Of a stretch of 64,000 nucleotides of DNA, positions 1 to 8,871 are shown piece after piece. The notes under the pieces were generated by a model, which worked only from the letters and a program-made list of their open reading frames with translations, was not told the DNA's origin and did not search any database. The stretch is taken from NCBI RefSeq assembly GCF_000420025.1, contig NZ_ATUD01000002.1, forward strand, positions 62,001 through 126,000. Direction: 5' to 3'. Numbering within the stretch: position 1 is the stretch's first letter; every line of letters starts with the position of its first letter. Made by a program: the position numbers and the translations under genes. Source of the DNA: Patulibacter americanus DSM 16676 (lineage in GTDB: Bacteria > Actinomycetota > Thermoleophilia > Solirubrobacterales > Solirubrobacteraceae).

Positions 1-240
1 GGGCGCGGGCGTCGACGTGTCGGACACGCGGACGATCGGGGCGCCGAGATCCGGGAGCGGGATCTGCGCGACGGGGGTGCCTGGAGGGACGTCGATCGTG
101 AGCTGGACGACCTTGCCGCCGAGCAGCGTGACGCTGAGCGTCCGCGCCTCCGCGCCGGCCTGGGCGGTGACGCCGAATCCGGCGGCGACCGCTCCGGCGG
201 TCGTGAGGCCGACGAGCAGCTTGCGTGTCGATGACGCCAT
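1..240 (-). CDS. exported protein, N-terminal part (runs off the left edge)
   Basis: An ATG read leftwards from 240 opens a frame that is still open at base 1, giving 80 residues. It begins with a short basic stretch (MASSTRK), then a hydrophobic core (LLVGLTTAGAVAAGFGV) and a small-residue stretch ending near AQAGA, which is a convincing Sec signal peptide. The visible mature part (RTLSVTLLGGKVVQL and onward) is rich in Val, Pro and Asp and has no motif I recognise. Function unknown; the protein is most likely secreted or surface-anchored. The gene diverges from the coiled-coil gene at 438. Confidence 0.6.
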   Translation of the reverse strand, partial: MASSTRKLLVGLTTAGAVAAGFGVTAQAGAEARTLSVTLLGGKVVQLTIDVPPGTPVAQIPLPDLGAPIVRVSDTSTPAP

Positions 241-437
241 GGTTCTCCGTAAGCCTCCTGGCAGGCGACCGCAGCAGCGATCGCCCGGGTGCCGGTGTCG
301 CACCCTACCACGGGTATCGGCTGCTCCGTGCGGGTTCTCGACCCCCTGCACGACATCGTTCGGGCATGGGCTAGGGTGCGCCCCAGACCGCCCTCCGGCC
401 CGGAGGATCGCGGCGCCACCACGCGGGAGCACACGCC

Positions 438-872
438 ATGACCGACGACCCGTCCCCCTCCCAGAAGGACCTCCGCGACCGCGTCCGCGGCGCCAGCGAG
501 GACACCATCGGCAAGCTCGCGCAGGAGCTGCTCGGCAACCCGATCGTGACGGGCGCCGTGCAGCGCGCGATGGAGGTCCGCGAGCGGGCCACGCAGGCGC
601 AGGAGGCGGCTTTCGGGGCGCTGAACGTGCCGTCCGCGGCGGACATCGAGCGGCTCACCCGCCGGGTGCGCAACGTCGCCCAGCGGCTCGAGTCGATCGA
701 GGACGCCGTCGACCGCGTCGACGAGCGGCTCTCCTCCCTCGGCGGGAAGGGCGAGGCCGCCGTGCTGAAGGAGATCGATGCGAAGCTCGACGCGCTCAAG
801 GCGCAGGTCGCCGCGCTCGCCGATTCCCCGGCGTCCGCGTCGAAGTCCTCCGGCACGAAGAAGGACTCCTAG
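438..872 (+). CDS. small coiled-coil protein, phasin-like
   Basis: A 144-residue protein with no signal peptide or membrane segment. Residues about 35-60 are a helical AQEA-type stretch resembling the start of phasin or granule-associated helices, and residues about 70-130 are a heptad-rich coiled coil (RLTRRVRNVAQRLESIEDAV). The tail is Ser/Lys-rich. A GGGAG-like Shine-Dalgarno sequence lies 8-13 nt before the ATG, and a TAGGGT box at 372-377 may be its promoter. A second protein of the same build lies at 1596-2174, suggesting a related pair. Assignment to polyhydroxyalkanoate granules is only a guess; a cytoskeletal or scaffold role is equally open. Confidence 0.6.
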   Translation: MTDDPSPSQKDLRDRVRGASEDTIGKLAQELLGNPIVTGAVQRAMEVRERATQAQEAAFGALNVPSAADIERLTRRVRNVAQRLESIEDAVDRVDERLSSLGGKGEAAVLKEIDAKLDALKAQVAALADSPASASKSSGTKKDS

Positions 873-878
873 CCGACC

Positions 879-1568
879 TCAGGCGCCCAGCGCCGCGGCC
901 GCCGCGGCCCCGACGGCGCGCCAGCCGGCCTCGCGGGCGTCCTTGTCCTCGTCCGGTCCCGGGATCCCGAGGACCGCGGCGGCCGGCACCCCGAGCCGTC
1001 GTGCCGCGGCGAGCACGGCCGCCGTCTGGCGGTCCACGAGGGTGGCCTGCGGGTGCCCCGGCGGCGGCGGCCCGCCGTCGGCCGGGAGCAGGTCGACCGA
1101 GACCACGCCGGTACCGACGATCCCCGCCGCGAGGAGCCGCTCGAGCAGGACGGGGTCGGGGGTGAGCGCGGACCCGTCGGCGACGCCGAGGGCGCGCGAG
1201 GTCCCGTCGCGGGCGACGGCGAAGGTCACGGCCCGCAGCCCGCCGCCCTGCCCGGTCGGCGCGTGCGGGGTCGCGACCGCCGCCGAGCCCGCGCGGACGA
1301 CGCGCGTGACCCCCTCGGCGGCGAGCTCCCGCAGGACCGCGGCCGCGCTCGGCCCGCCGACGCCCGTGGCCTGCACCGTCAGGGGCGCGCCGTCGGGGCC
1401 GGTCCCCGTGTAGCCCCACAGCCCGCGGGCGTGGTTGCTCATGAGCGGGTCGGTGAGGACGGACTGCGCGAGGACGAGGGCCCGGCCGGGGTCGCCCACG
1501 AGGACGGCGCGGTCCGCCACGGCGTGGCCGATGCGCAGGATCGGGGGCAGGCGCAGGTCCTCGGTCAC
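879..1568 (-). CDS. nucleoside phosphorylase superfamily protein, degenerate active site
   Basis: A 229-residue protein of the PNP/UDP-phosphorylase fold. Recognisable blocks are GDPGRALVLAQ (phosphate loop, about residue 24), RGLWGYTGT, GVGGPSAAAVLREL, and VTRVVRAGSAA where active enzymes have a strand ending in R-x-G-T. The C-terminal block that normally carries the ribose-binding Met-Glu pair reads VDRQTAA, so the usual Glu is missing. Activity as a classical purine or uridine phosphorylase is therefore uncertain. I chose the GTG at 1568 because the conserved fold starts right after it and a TATCCT box lies 11 nt upstream on this strand. It diverges from the coiled-coil gene at 1596. Confidence 0.65.
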   Translation of the reverse strand: MTEDLRLPPILRIGHAVADRAVLVGDPGRALVLAQSVLTDPLMSNHARGLWGYTGTGPDGAPLTVQATGVGGPSAAAVLRELAAEGVTRVVRAGSAAVATPHAPTGQGGGLRAVTFAVARDGTSRALGVADGSALTPDPVLLERLLAAGIVGTGVVSVDLLPADGGPPPPGHPQATLVDRQTAAVLAAARRLGVPAAAVLGIPGPDEDKDAREAGWRAVGAAAAAALGA

Positions 1569-1579
1569 GGCGACCGCCG

Positions 1580-1589
1580 AGGATAGACT
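1580..1589. promoter_or_regulatory. overlapping divergent -10 boxes
   Basis: On the plus strand TAGACT (1584-1589) lies 6 nt before the GTG of the gene at 1596. On the minus strand TATCCT (1585-1580) lies 11 nt before the GTG at 1568. The two hexamers share two bases, so both promoters would compete for one RNA polymerase site. The 27-nt gap between the two starts leaves room for nothing else. Confidence 0.5.
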
Positions 1590-1595
1590 GGCCGC

Positions 1596-2174
1596 GTGGA
1601 GCCCGATCGCCGCACCCCAGATCGCCGCACGCCACCCGCCGGGGCCGACGCTCCGGAGCCCGCCCCGGCCGACGGGGCCCCGCCGGTGGACGCGGTGGCG
1701 GCCGACAGCCGGCCGGCGGACACGCGGCCGCCGGACCTCCCGACGGCCGACGGGACCGCGACGGCCGATGCCCCCGCGGGCGACGACGCGGCGGCCGGCG
1801 AGGAGTCGCGCGCGCGCCGCACCGACCGGGTCGAGGCCGTGCGACGCGCCGTCGACCAGGCGCTGACGGCCACGGCGGGCGCGCCCCGCTCGACGCGGGC
1901 GCGGGCGCAGGAGCTCGCGGACGAGCTCGGCTCCGTCGTCACCCGGGTGCGCGGCACGATCGAGGAGCTCAGCGCGGCCGGCACGATGCAGGCGGGCGCG
2001 CTCGCCGACGAGCTGGGGCAGGCCGTGGGCCGCCTGGGCCGCACCCTCGAGGAGGTGCGACCCGGCGGCGGCGACGAGGTCCGCCGGCTGACGGAGCGGG
2101 TGGAGGCGCTCGAGGAGCGGCTGGCGCGCCTCGAGAACGCCCCCGCCGACGGTACGCCGTCCACCGACGGCTGA
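1596..2174 (+). CDS. acidic/proline-rich N-terminus plus coiled coil, phasin-like
   Basis: A 192-residue protein. Residues 1-80 are disordered and rich in Asp, Ala and Pro; residues about 80-185 form helices with heptads (RAQELADELGSVVTRV, then RLTERVEALEERLARLE at the C-terminus). It resembles the protein at 438-872 in ending with a helix-plus-coiled-coil module. GTG start; a TAGACT box ends 6 nt upstream, so the transcript is probably leaderless. No catalytic motif. A scaffold or granule-associated role is possible; no partner can be named. Confidence 0.6.
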   Translation: MEPDRRTPDRRTPPAGADAPEPAPADGAPPVDAVAADSRPADTRPPDLPTADGTATADAPAGDDAAAGEESRARRTDRVEAVRRAVDQALTATAGAPRSTRARAQELADELGSVVTRVRGTIEELSAAGTMQAGALADELGQAVGRLGRTLEEVRPGGGDEVRRLTERVEALEERLARLENAPADGTPSTDG

Positions 2175-2181
2175 ATCCGGC

Positions 2182-2211
2182 TTGACGGCACGACCCGCGA
2201 GCGGGTATGAC
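2182..2211 (+). promoter_or_regulatory. sigma-70-type promoter before the MerR-cyclase gene
   Basis: TTGACG (2182-2187), an 18-nt spacer and TATGAC (2206-2211) make one of the best housekeeping-type promoters in the window. Transcription would begin near 2218. This excludes the ATG at 2207, which lies inside the -10 box, as a translation start and leaves a leader of about 160 nt. In that leader CCCAAC (2215-2220) can pair with GTTGGG (2275-2280), enclosing a GCC-TCA-GGC mini-hairpin and a perfect GGGTGA-TCCG-TCACCC hairpin (2242-2257). Confidence 0.55.
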
Positions 2212-2377
2212 TGACCCAACGAAAGCCTCAGGCCAGAACGTGGGTGATCCGTCACCCGCGAGGCGCCGCCCGTTGTTGGGACGAGCGCCGAGGGCCGACG
2301 GTGCGGGACGTGATGCCCGCGGACGGCGGGGCCCGAGAGGACCCCGCCGTCGTAGCTTGCAGCCCGAGCCCGCGTCC

Positions 2378-3589
2378 GTGGAGCCGACCGCTCCTCGGGC
2401 GCGGGGCGGTCTGACGCGCGGTCGGGTCGCCGCGCTCGTCGGGGTCTCCGAGAGCACGCTGCGCCGCTGGGCCGACCTCGGCCTCGTCCCCGTCGATCCG
2501 GAGCACGGCTGGACGACCTCCTCGCTCAATCACGCGCGGGTCGTGCAGCGCCTCCGCTCGAAGGGTCGATCCCTCGCGGAGATCGCGCTCGTCGCGGAGC
2601 GCAGCGGCCTCGCGCTGCACTACCTCTCCGGCGTCATCGACCCGGCGACGGAGCACCTGACGCCGGAGCAGGTCGGCGAGCGCACGGGGCTGCAGCCCGC
2701 GCTCGTGCGGCGCGTGGCCGAGGCGTTCGGGTTCAGCGCCACCGGCGTCGAGGCGCTGGGCGAGGACGACGTCGCGCTGTTCGAGCACGTCGCCCGCGCG
2801 CTCGACGCCGGGTTCCCGCTCGTCGCGATGCTCCAGCTCGCCCGGGTCTACGGGCAGGCGCTGGGGCGGGTGGCCGACGCCGAGGTGCGGATGTTCCGGC
2901 TCTACGTGCGCGACCCGCTGCTCCGCGAGGACACCACGGCGCTCGAGGCCGCCGAGGCCGTCGGCGCGCTGGCCAGCCTCGTGACCCCGCTGGCCGAGCG
3001 GATCATCCAGGACGTGCACCGCCGCTCCCTGCACTGGTTCATCGAGCAGGACGCTGTGAGCCTCGTGGAGCAGGCGCTCGACGCGGAGTCGTTGCTGGGC
3101 CTGGGGCGCCTGCGCGTCGCGATCGCGTTCGCCGACCTCGCCGGCTACACGCGCCTGACGGAGGAGCAGGGCGACGAGGAGGCCGTCGAGGCGGTGGAGC
3201 GGTTCGTCGACGCGGTCGACTCGTCGCTGCCCGACGACGCCCGGATCCTCAAGACGATCGGCGACGAGGTGATGGTGATCGGCGACGACGCCGCGGCCCT
3301 CGTCGAGTGGGCGGTCGGCTTCCAGGAGCGCCACCGCGAGGAGCCGCGCCCGCGCATCGGGATCCACGAGGGCGAGGTGCTCTTCCGCGACGGGGACTAC
3401 TTCGGGCGCGAGGTCAACAAGGCCGCCCGGGTGGTCGCGCGCGCCGGCGGAGGCGAGGTCCTCACCACGGAGGAGATCGCCGCCCGCCCGCGTCGCGACG
3501 TCGCCTTCACGCCGATCGGCGCGGTCCGTCTGAAGGGCTTCCGCGACCCCACGGCGCTCTACGTGGCCACCCGCCCCGCCGGTCGCTGA
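2378..3589 (+). CDS. MerR-type DNA-binding / class III nucleotidyl cyclase fusion regulator
   Basis: About 403 residues. An N-terminal MerR helix-turn-helix (about 12-75; ALVGVSESTLRRWADLGL) is followed by a helical region (about 90-190; LTPEQVGERTGL) resembling the regulatory domain of actinobacterial adenylate cyclases such as Rv1264. The C-terminal part is a class III cyclase domain (about 240-395). Metal-binding FADLAGYT (near 251), the substrate Lys and second metal Asp in LKTIGDE (near 291), and the transition-state Asn/Arg in VNKAARV (near 345) are all present, so it looks active for cAMP or cGMP. I chose the GTG at 2378 because the in-frame ATG at 2207 lies in the promoter and the intervening codons read as Arg-rich non-coding sequence. 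tilS starts 2 nt after its stop. Confidence 0.75.
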   Translation: MEPTAPRARGGLTRGRVAALVGVSESTLRRWADLGLVPVDPEHGWTTSSLNHARVVQRLRSKGRSLAEIALVAERSGLALHYLSGVIDPATEHLTPEQVGERTGLQPALVRRVAEAFGFSATGVEALGEDDVALFEHVARALDAGFPLVAMLQLARVYGQALGRVADAEVRMFRLYVRDPLLREDTTALEAAEAVGALASLVTPLAERIIQDVHRRSLHWFIEQDAVSLVEQALDAESLLGLGRLRVAIAFADLAGYTRLTEEQGDEEAVEAVERFVDAVDSSLPDDARILKTIGDEVMVIGDDAAALVEWAVGFQERHREEPRPRIGIHEGEVLFRDGDYFGREVNKAARVVARAGGGEVLTTEEIAARPRRDVAFTPIGAVRLKGFRDPTALYVATRPAGR

Positions 3590-3591
3590 CG

Positions 3592-4647
3592 GTGGGGGAG
3601 AGGGCGGGCACCGGGCCGGGCGGGTCCGAGGGGCGAACCGCCCGCGGCGCTTCGGCCCGGGCCGACGAGCTTTTCGAGCGCGTCCGGGCGACGGGGCTGT
3701 TGCGCCCGGGCGCGCCGGTGGTCGTCGGGCTCTCGGGCGGCCGGGACTCGCTGTGCCTCCTGGGACTGGCCGCGCGGGTGGCCGGCCCGGAGCACGTGCT
3801 CGCGGTGCACGTCCACCACGGCCTGCGTGGCGCGGCGGCGGACGGCGACGCCGCGGCGGCCGCGGCCGCCGCGCGGACGGCGGGCGTGGCGGTGCGCGTG
3901 GTGCGGCTGACGCCCCCGGCAGCGCTCGTGGCCGGGGGCAGGTCGCCCGCCGTCTGGGCGCGCGAGGGCCGGCGTGCGACGTTGCGGGCCGCGGCGGACC
4001 GCTGGGCGGGGGCGGGCACCCCCGTCGCGGTCGCGCACACCGCGACGGACCAGGCCGAGACGGTCCTGCTGCGCGCGGTCTCCTCGCCGGGCACACGGTC
4101 GCTGGCGGGCATGGCCCTCGCCGATCCGGAGCGGGCCGTCGTGCGTCCGCTGCTGGCCGCGGGGGTCACGCGTGAGGAGGCCGGCGCCTGGTGCGTCGCG
4201 CACGGACGGCCCTGGCGCGACGACGCCACGAACCCGCTGGGCCCCCGCGGGCGGGTCCGGTCCCTGCTGGCGGCGCTGGAGAGCGTCGACGCCCGCGCGG
4301 TCCCCGCCCTGCTGGGCACGGCGGCCCGGGCGCGGGAGGACGACGACGCCCTGACGGCGGCCGCGGTGGCGCTCGTCCGCCCCACGAACGCGGACGCAGG
4401 ACCGACGACGGAGGTGTCGCGCGACGCCCTGGCGGGAGCCCCGGCGGCGATCGGGCGACGCGCGCTGCGCCTGCTCGCCGAGGCGGCCGTGGGCGCGTCC
4501 TGTCCCCGGGTGGGGGCGCGGCTCGAGGAGGTCCTCGCGCTGCGGCCCGCCGGCGGGGAGGCCGCGGCGCTCGACCTGGGGGACGGCGTCCGCGCCGTCG
4601 TGGCGCGCGGTCGCGTGCGGTGCACGCCGTCGCCGCCCCGCTCCTGA
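3592..4647 (+). CDS. tilS: tRNA(Ile)-lysidine synthase
   Basis: 351 residues. TilS converts C34 of the CAU-anticodon tRNA-Ile to lysidine using ATP and lysine, so that AUA is read as isoleucine. The ATP-pyrophosphatase P-loop SGGRDS appears near residue 43, followed by VHVHHGLR, a hallmark of the family, and HTATDQAETVLLR further on. The C-terminal substrate-binding region is short and divergent. The GTG start lies 2 nt after the upstream stop, so it is probably co-transcribed with the cyclase regulator. The neighbour hpt is the usual partner in Bacillus and Mycobacterium. Confidence 0.88.
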   Translation: MGERAGTGPGGSEGRTARGASARADELFERVRATGLLRPGAPVVVGLSGGRDSLCLLGLAARVAGPEHVLAVHVHHGLRGAAADGDAAAAAAAARTAGVAVRVVRLTPPAALVAGGRSPAVWAREGRRATLRAAADRWAGAGTPVAVAHTATDQAETVLLRAVSSPGTRSLAGMALADPERAVVRPLLAAGVTREEAGAWCVAHGRPWRDDATNPLGPRGRVRSLLAALESVDARAVPALLGTAARAREDDDALTAAAVALVRPTNADAGPTTEVSRDALAGAPAAIGRRALRLLAEAAVGASCPRVGARLEEVLALRPAGGEAAALDLGDGVRAVVARGRVRCTPSPPRS

Positions 4648-4710
4648 GGCGCCCCGGCGGCCCCGCCGGGGCGGCCCATGCGTCCCCCGGAGGTCCTACA
4701 CTGCTGCCCC

Positions 4711-5259
4711 GTGCGCGACCCAAACATCGGCGAGATCCTCATCCAGGCCGACGAGCTGCAGGCTCGCATCGCCGATCTGGGCGTCGAGATCAGCAAGGAC
4801 TACGAGGGTCGCGAGATCCTGCTCGTGTGCGTGCTGAAGGGAGCGGTGCTGTTCGTCTCCGACCTCATGCGGCAGATCACGGTGCCCTGCGAGATCGACT
4901 TCATGGCGGTCTCGTCGTACGGCTCCGCGACCCGCTCGAGCGGCGTGGTGCGGATCCTGAAGGACCTCGACGGGTCCATCGAGGGCAAGCACGTCCTGAT
5001 CGTCGAGGACATCATCGACTCCGGTCTGACGCTGCAGTACCTCATGCGCAACCTGCGCTCGCGGGGCCCGGCGTCGATCGAGGTGTGCTCGCTCCTGACG
5101 AAGCCGAGCCGCCGCGAGGTCGAGGTGCCGATCCGCTACACCGGCTTCGAGCTGCCCGACCGCTACGCCGTCGGCTACGGCCTCGACATGGCCCAGCGCT
5201 ACCGCAACCTCCCCTACGTCGCGGCCCTCACGGACGAGGCGATCGCCGCCGCGGGCTGA
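4711..5259 (+). CDS. hpt: hypoxanthine phosphoribosyltransferase
   Basis: 182 residues, normal for the family. It salvages hypoxanthine or guanine with PRPP to IMP or GMP in the cytosol. Seen: LLVCVLKGAVLF near the start, the flexible-loop SSYG, the PRPP-binding signature VLIVEDIIDSGLTLQ, and the base-contacting GYGLDMAQRYRNLPYV at the C-terminus. A GTG at 4711 is preferred over the ATG at 4678 because the family N-terminus begins here and a TACACT -10 box (4697-4702) sits 8 nt upstream, implying a leaderless mRNA. It lies between tilS and ftsH as in many Gram-positives. Confidence 0.9.
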   Translation: MRDPNIGEILIQADELQARIADLGVEISKDYEGREILLVCVLKGAVLFVSDLMRQITVPCEIDFMAVSSYGSATRSSGVVRILKDLDGSIEGKHVLIVEDIIDSGLTLQYLMRNLRSRGPASIEVCSLLTKPSRREVEVPIRYTGFELPDRYAVGYGLDMAQRYRNLPYVAALTDEAIAAAG

Positions 5260-5415
5260 ACGAGGCCCGCCCGCCGCGCGTCGAACGGGCGCGCACCACA
5301 GGCGAAACCCTCTTGGAACACGTACCCAGCGTGGCGGTTACACCGGCGTTGCTACGCTAGGTGCCCGGTTTCGCTCCTCGCTCAATCGTGAGGGGGAACG
5401 CAGTCGGTCACCCAC

Positions 5416-7392
<1,977 letters not shown>

Positions 7393-7435
7393 GCCCTCCG
7401 CGGTCGCTCCGGCGACCGCACCCGCGCAGCACCGC

Positions 7436-7470
7436 GACGGCGGCCCCCAGAGGCCGCCGTCGTCGTTCTG
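7436..7470 (+). terminator. terminator-like hairpin after ftsH
   Basis: GACGGCGGCC pairs with GGCCGCCGTC (7436-7461) around a 6-nt loop and is followed by a weak T-containing run (GTCGTTCTG). A second hairpin (GCGGTCGC/GGCGACCGC) lies just before it. The folP -10 box begins at 7476, so this hairpin separates the two units. Confidence 0.5.
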
Positions 7471-7487
7471 GGGCGTAGGCTCGGGCG

Positions 7488-8333
7488 ATGCCCGCGTCCT
7501 TCTCCGTGATGGGGATCGTCAACGTCACGCCCGACTCCTTCTCCGACGGCGGGGAGTGGTTCGACACGGATGCGGCGGTCCGCCACGGCCGCGAGCTCGC
7601 GGCCGCCGGCGCGGAGATCCTCGACGTCGGCGGCGAGTCGACCCGGCCCGGCGCCCCGGCGGTCGAGGCGGAGGAGGAGCTGCGCCGGGTCGTGCCCGTG
7701 GTCGCCGGCCTGGCCGAGGCGGTCCCCCGCGCGGTGATCTCGGTCGACACCACGAAGGCCGTCGTGGCCGCGGCGGCGCTCGACGCCGGCGCCTCCTACG
7801 TCAACGACGTCTCGGCGCTGCGGTTCGACCCCGACATGGCGGCGCTCGTCGCCGAGCGCGGCGCCCGCTGCTGCCTCATGCACATGCGCGGCGACCCGCG
7901 GACGATGGCGGGCGAGGCCCGCTACGACGACGTCGTCGACACGGTACGCGCGCACCTCGAGGAACGCATCGAGGCCGCGACGCAGGCCGGGATCCCGCTC
8001 GCGGCGATCGACGTCGACCCGGGCATCGGGTTCGCGAAGACGGGGGAGCAGAACCTCGAGCTGCTGCGGCGCCTGGACGAGATCGTCGCGATCGGCCCCC
8101 GCGTGCTCGTCGGCACGTCGCGCAAGAGCTTCCTCGGGCGCCTGACGGGCCGCGACGACCCCCGCCAGCGTCTGGCGGGCACCATCGCGACGAACGTCCT
8201 CGCGCTGCAGTCCGGCGCCCGCGTCTTCCGCGTCCACGACGTCGGCGCGGTGTACGACGCGCTCGCGGTGGCCGCGCACGTCGTGCCCGTCGGCCGCGCG
8301 GCCCCCGGTGCTAGCGTGGCGCGCCATGGATGA
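7488..8333 (+). CDS. folP: dihydropteroate synthase
   Basis: 281 residues. FolP joins p-aminobenzoate to hydroxymethyl-dihydropterin pyrophosphate and is the sulfonamide target. Both family signatures are present: GIVNVTPDSFSDGG at the N-terminus and ILDVGGESTRPGA further in. DVSALRFDPDMA, DVDPGIGFAKT and GTSRKSFLG supply the other pterin and phosphate contacts. TAGGCT (7476-7481) lies 6 nt before the ATG, so the operon folP-folB-thioesterase-folK probably starts with a leaderless message. It overlaps folB by 8 nt. Confidence 0.95.
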   Translation: MPASFSVMGIVNVTPDSFSDGGEWFDTDAAVRHGRELAAAGAEILDVGGESTRPGAPAVEAEEELRRVVPVVAGLAEAVPRAVISVDTTKAVVAAAALDAGASYVNDVSALRFDPDMAALVAERGARCCLMHMRGDPRTMAGEARYDDVVDTVRAHLEERIEAATQAGIPLAAIDVDPGIGFAKTGEQNLELLRRLDEIVAIGPRVLVGTSRKSFLGRLTGRDDPRQRLAGTIATNVLALQSGARVFRVHDVGAVYDALAVAAHVVPVGRAAPGASVARHG

Positions 8334-8871
8334 CGAACGCGACGAGCGCCCCGCCGACGACGGCGACGAGCACACCGAGGGCGGCGACCGCGGACGGTTC
8401 GAGGACTCCCCCGGCGACGCCCGGGGCCGCCGGGACGACCCGGAGCCCGAGGAGGACGAGGACGACGACGACGACCTCGACGAGCTGGAGGGGGAGGAGC
8501 GCGACGAGGTCACCGTCGAGATCCGCGGCCTCTCCCTCTACACGCACCACGGCGTCTCCGCCGCGGAGCGCGAGATCGGCCAGCGGCTGCTCGTCGACCT
8601 GCGGATGGCGGTCGTCGACTGCGACGCCGTCGTGACGGACCGCGTCGCCGACACGATTGACTACGGCGAGGTCTGCCAGCTCGTGGCGCTCGTGGCCCAG
8701 CAGCGCTCGTACAAGACCCTCGAGCGGCTCTGTGCCGCCATCGCCGACCGCGTCGTCGCCGACTACGGTGCCGAGGAGGTCTGGGTGAAGTGCACGAAGC
8801 CCGAGCCGCCGATCCCGCTGGCGGTGGAAGAGGTCTCCGTCGAGCTCTGGCGCGCCGGGGACGGCGCTTGA
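8326..8871 (+). CDS. folB: dihydroneopterin aldolase with acidic N-terminal extension
   Basis: 181 residues, while FolB is normally about 120. The C-terminal 120 residues are a standard FolB: LSLYTHHGVSAAEREIGQ with the catalytic region, TIDYGEV, and YKTLERLCAAIAD. The first 60 residues are an Asp/Glu/Arg low-complexity stretch (EPEEDEDDDDDLDELE) expected to be disordered. The enzyme cleaves 7,8-dihydroneopterin to 6-hydroxymethyl-dihydropterin. The ATG at 8326 overlaps the folP stop; a TAGCGT box (8312-8317) 8 nt upstream could give an internal leaderless start. The extension is probably real because no better start precedes the core. Confidence 0.9.
   Translation: MDDERDERPADDGDEHTEGGDRGRFEDSPGDARGRRDDPEPEEDEDDDDDLDELEGEERDEVTVEIRGLSLYTHHGVSAAEREIGQRLLVDLRMAVVDCDAVVTDRVADTIDYGEVCQLVALVAQQRSYKTLERLCAAIADRVVADYGAEEVWVKCTKPEPPIPLAVEEVSVELWRAGDGA

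Noticed and set aside
2215-2280. True c-di-GMP-I riboswitch before the cyclase regulator
   Set aside because: Only the second half of the motif is partly matched; the conserved first strand is absent. Kept only as a low-weight finding.
2207-2377. Upstream ATG at 2207 as start of the MerR-cyclase gene
   Set aside because: It lies inside the TATGAC -10 box and the added 57 residues are Arg-rich, as expected from reading non-coding GC-rich DNA.
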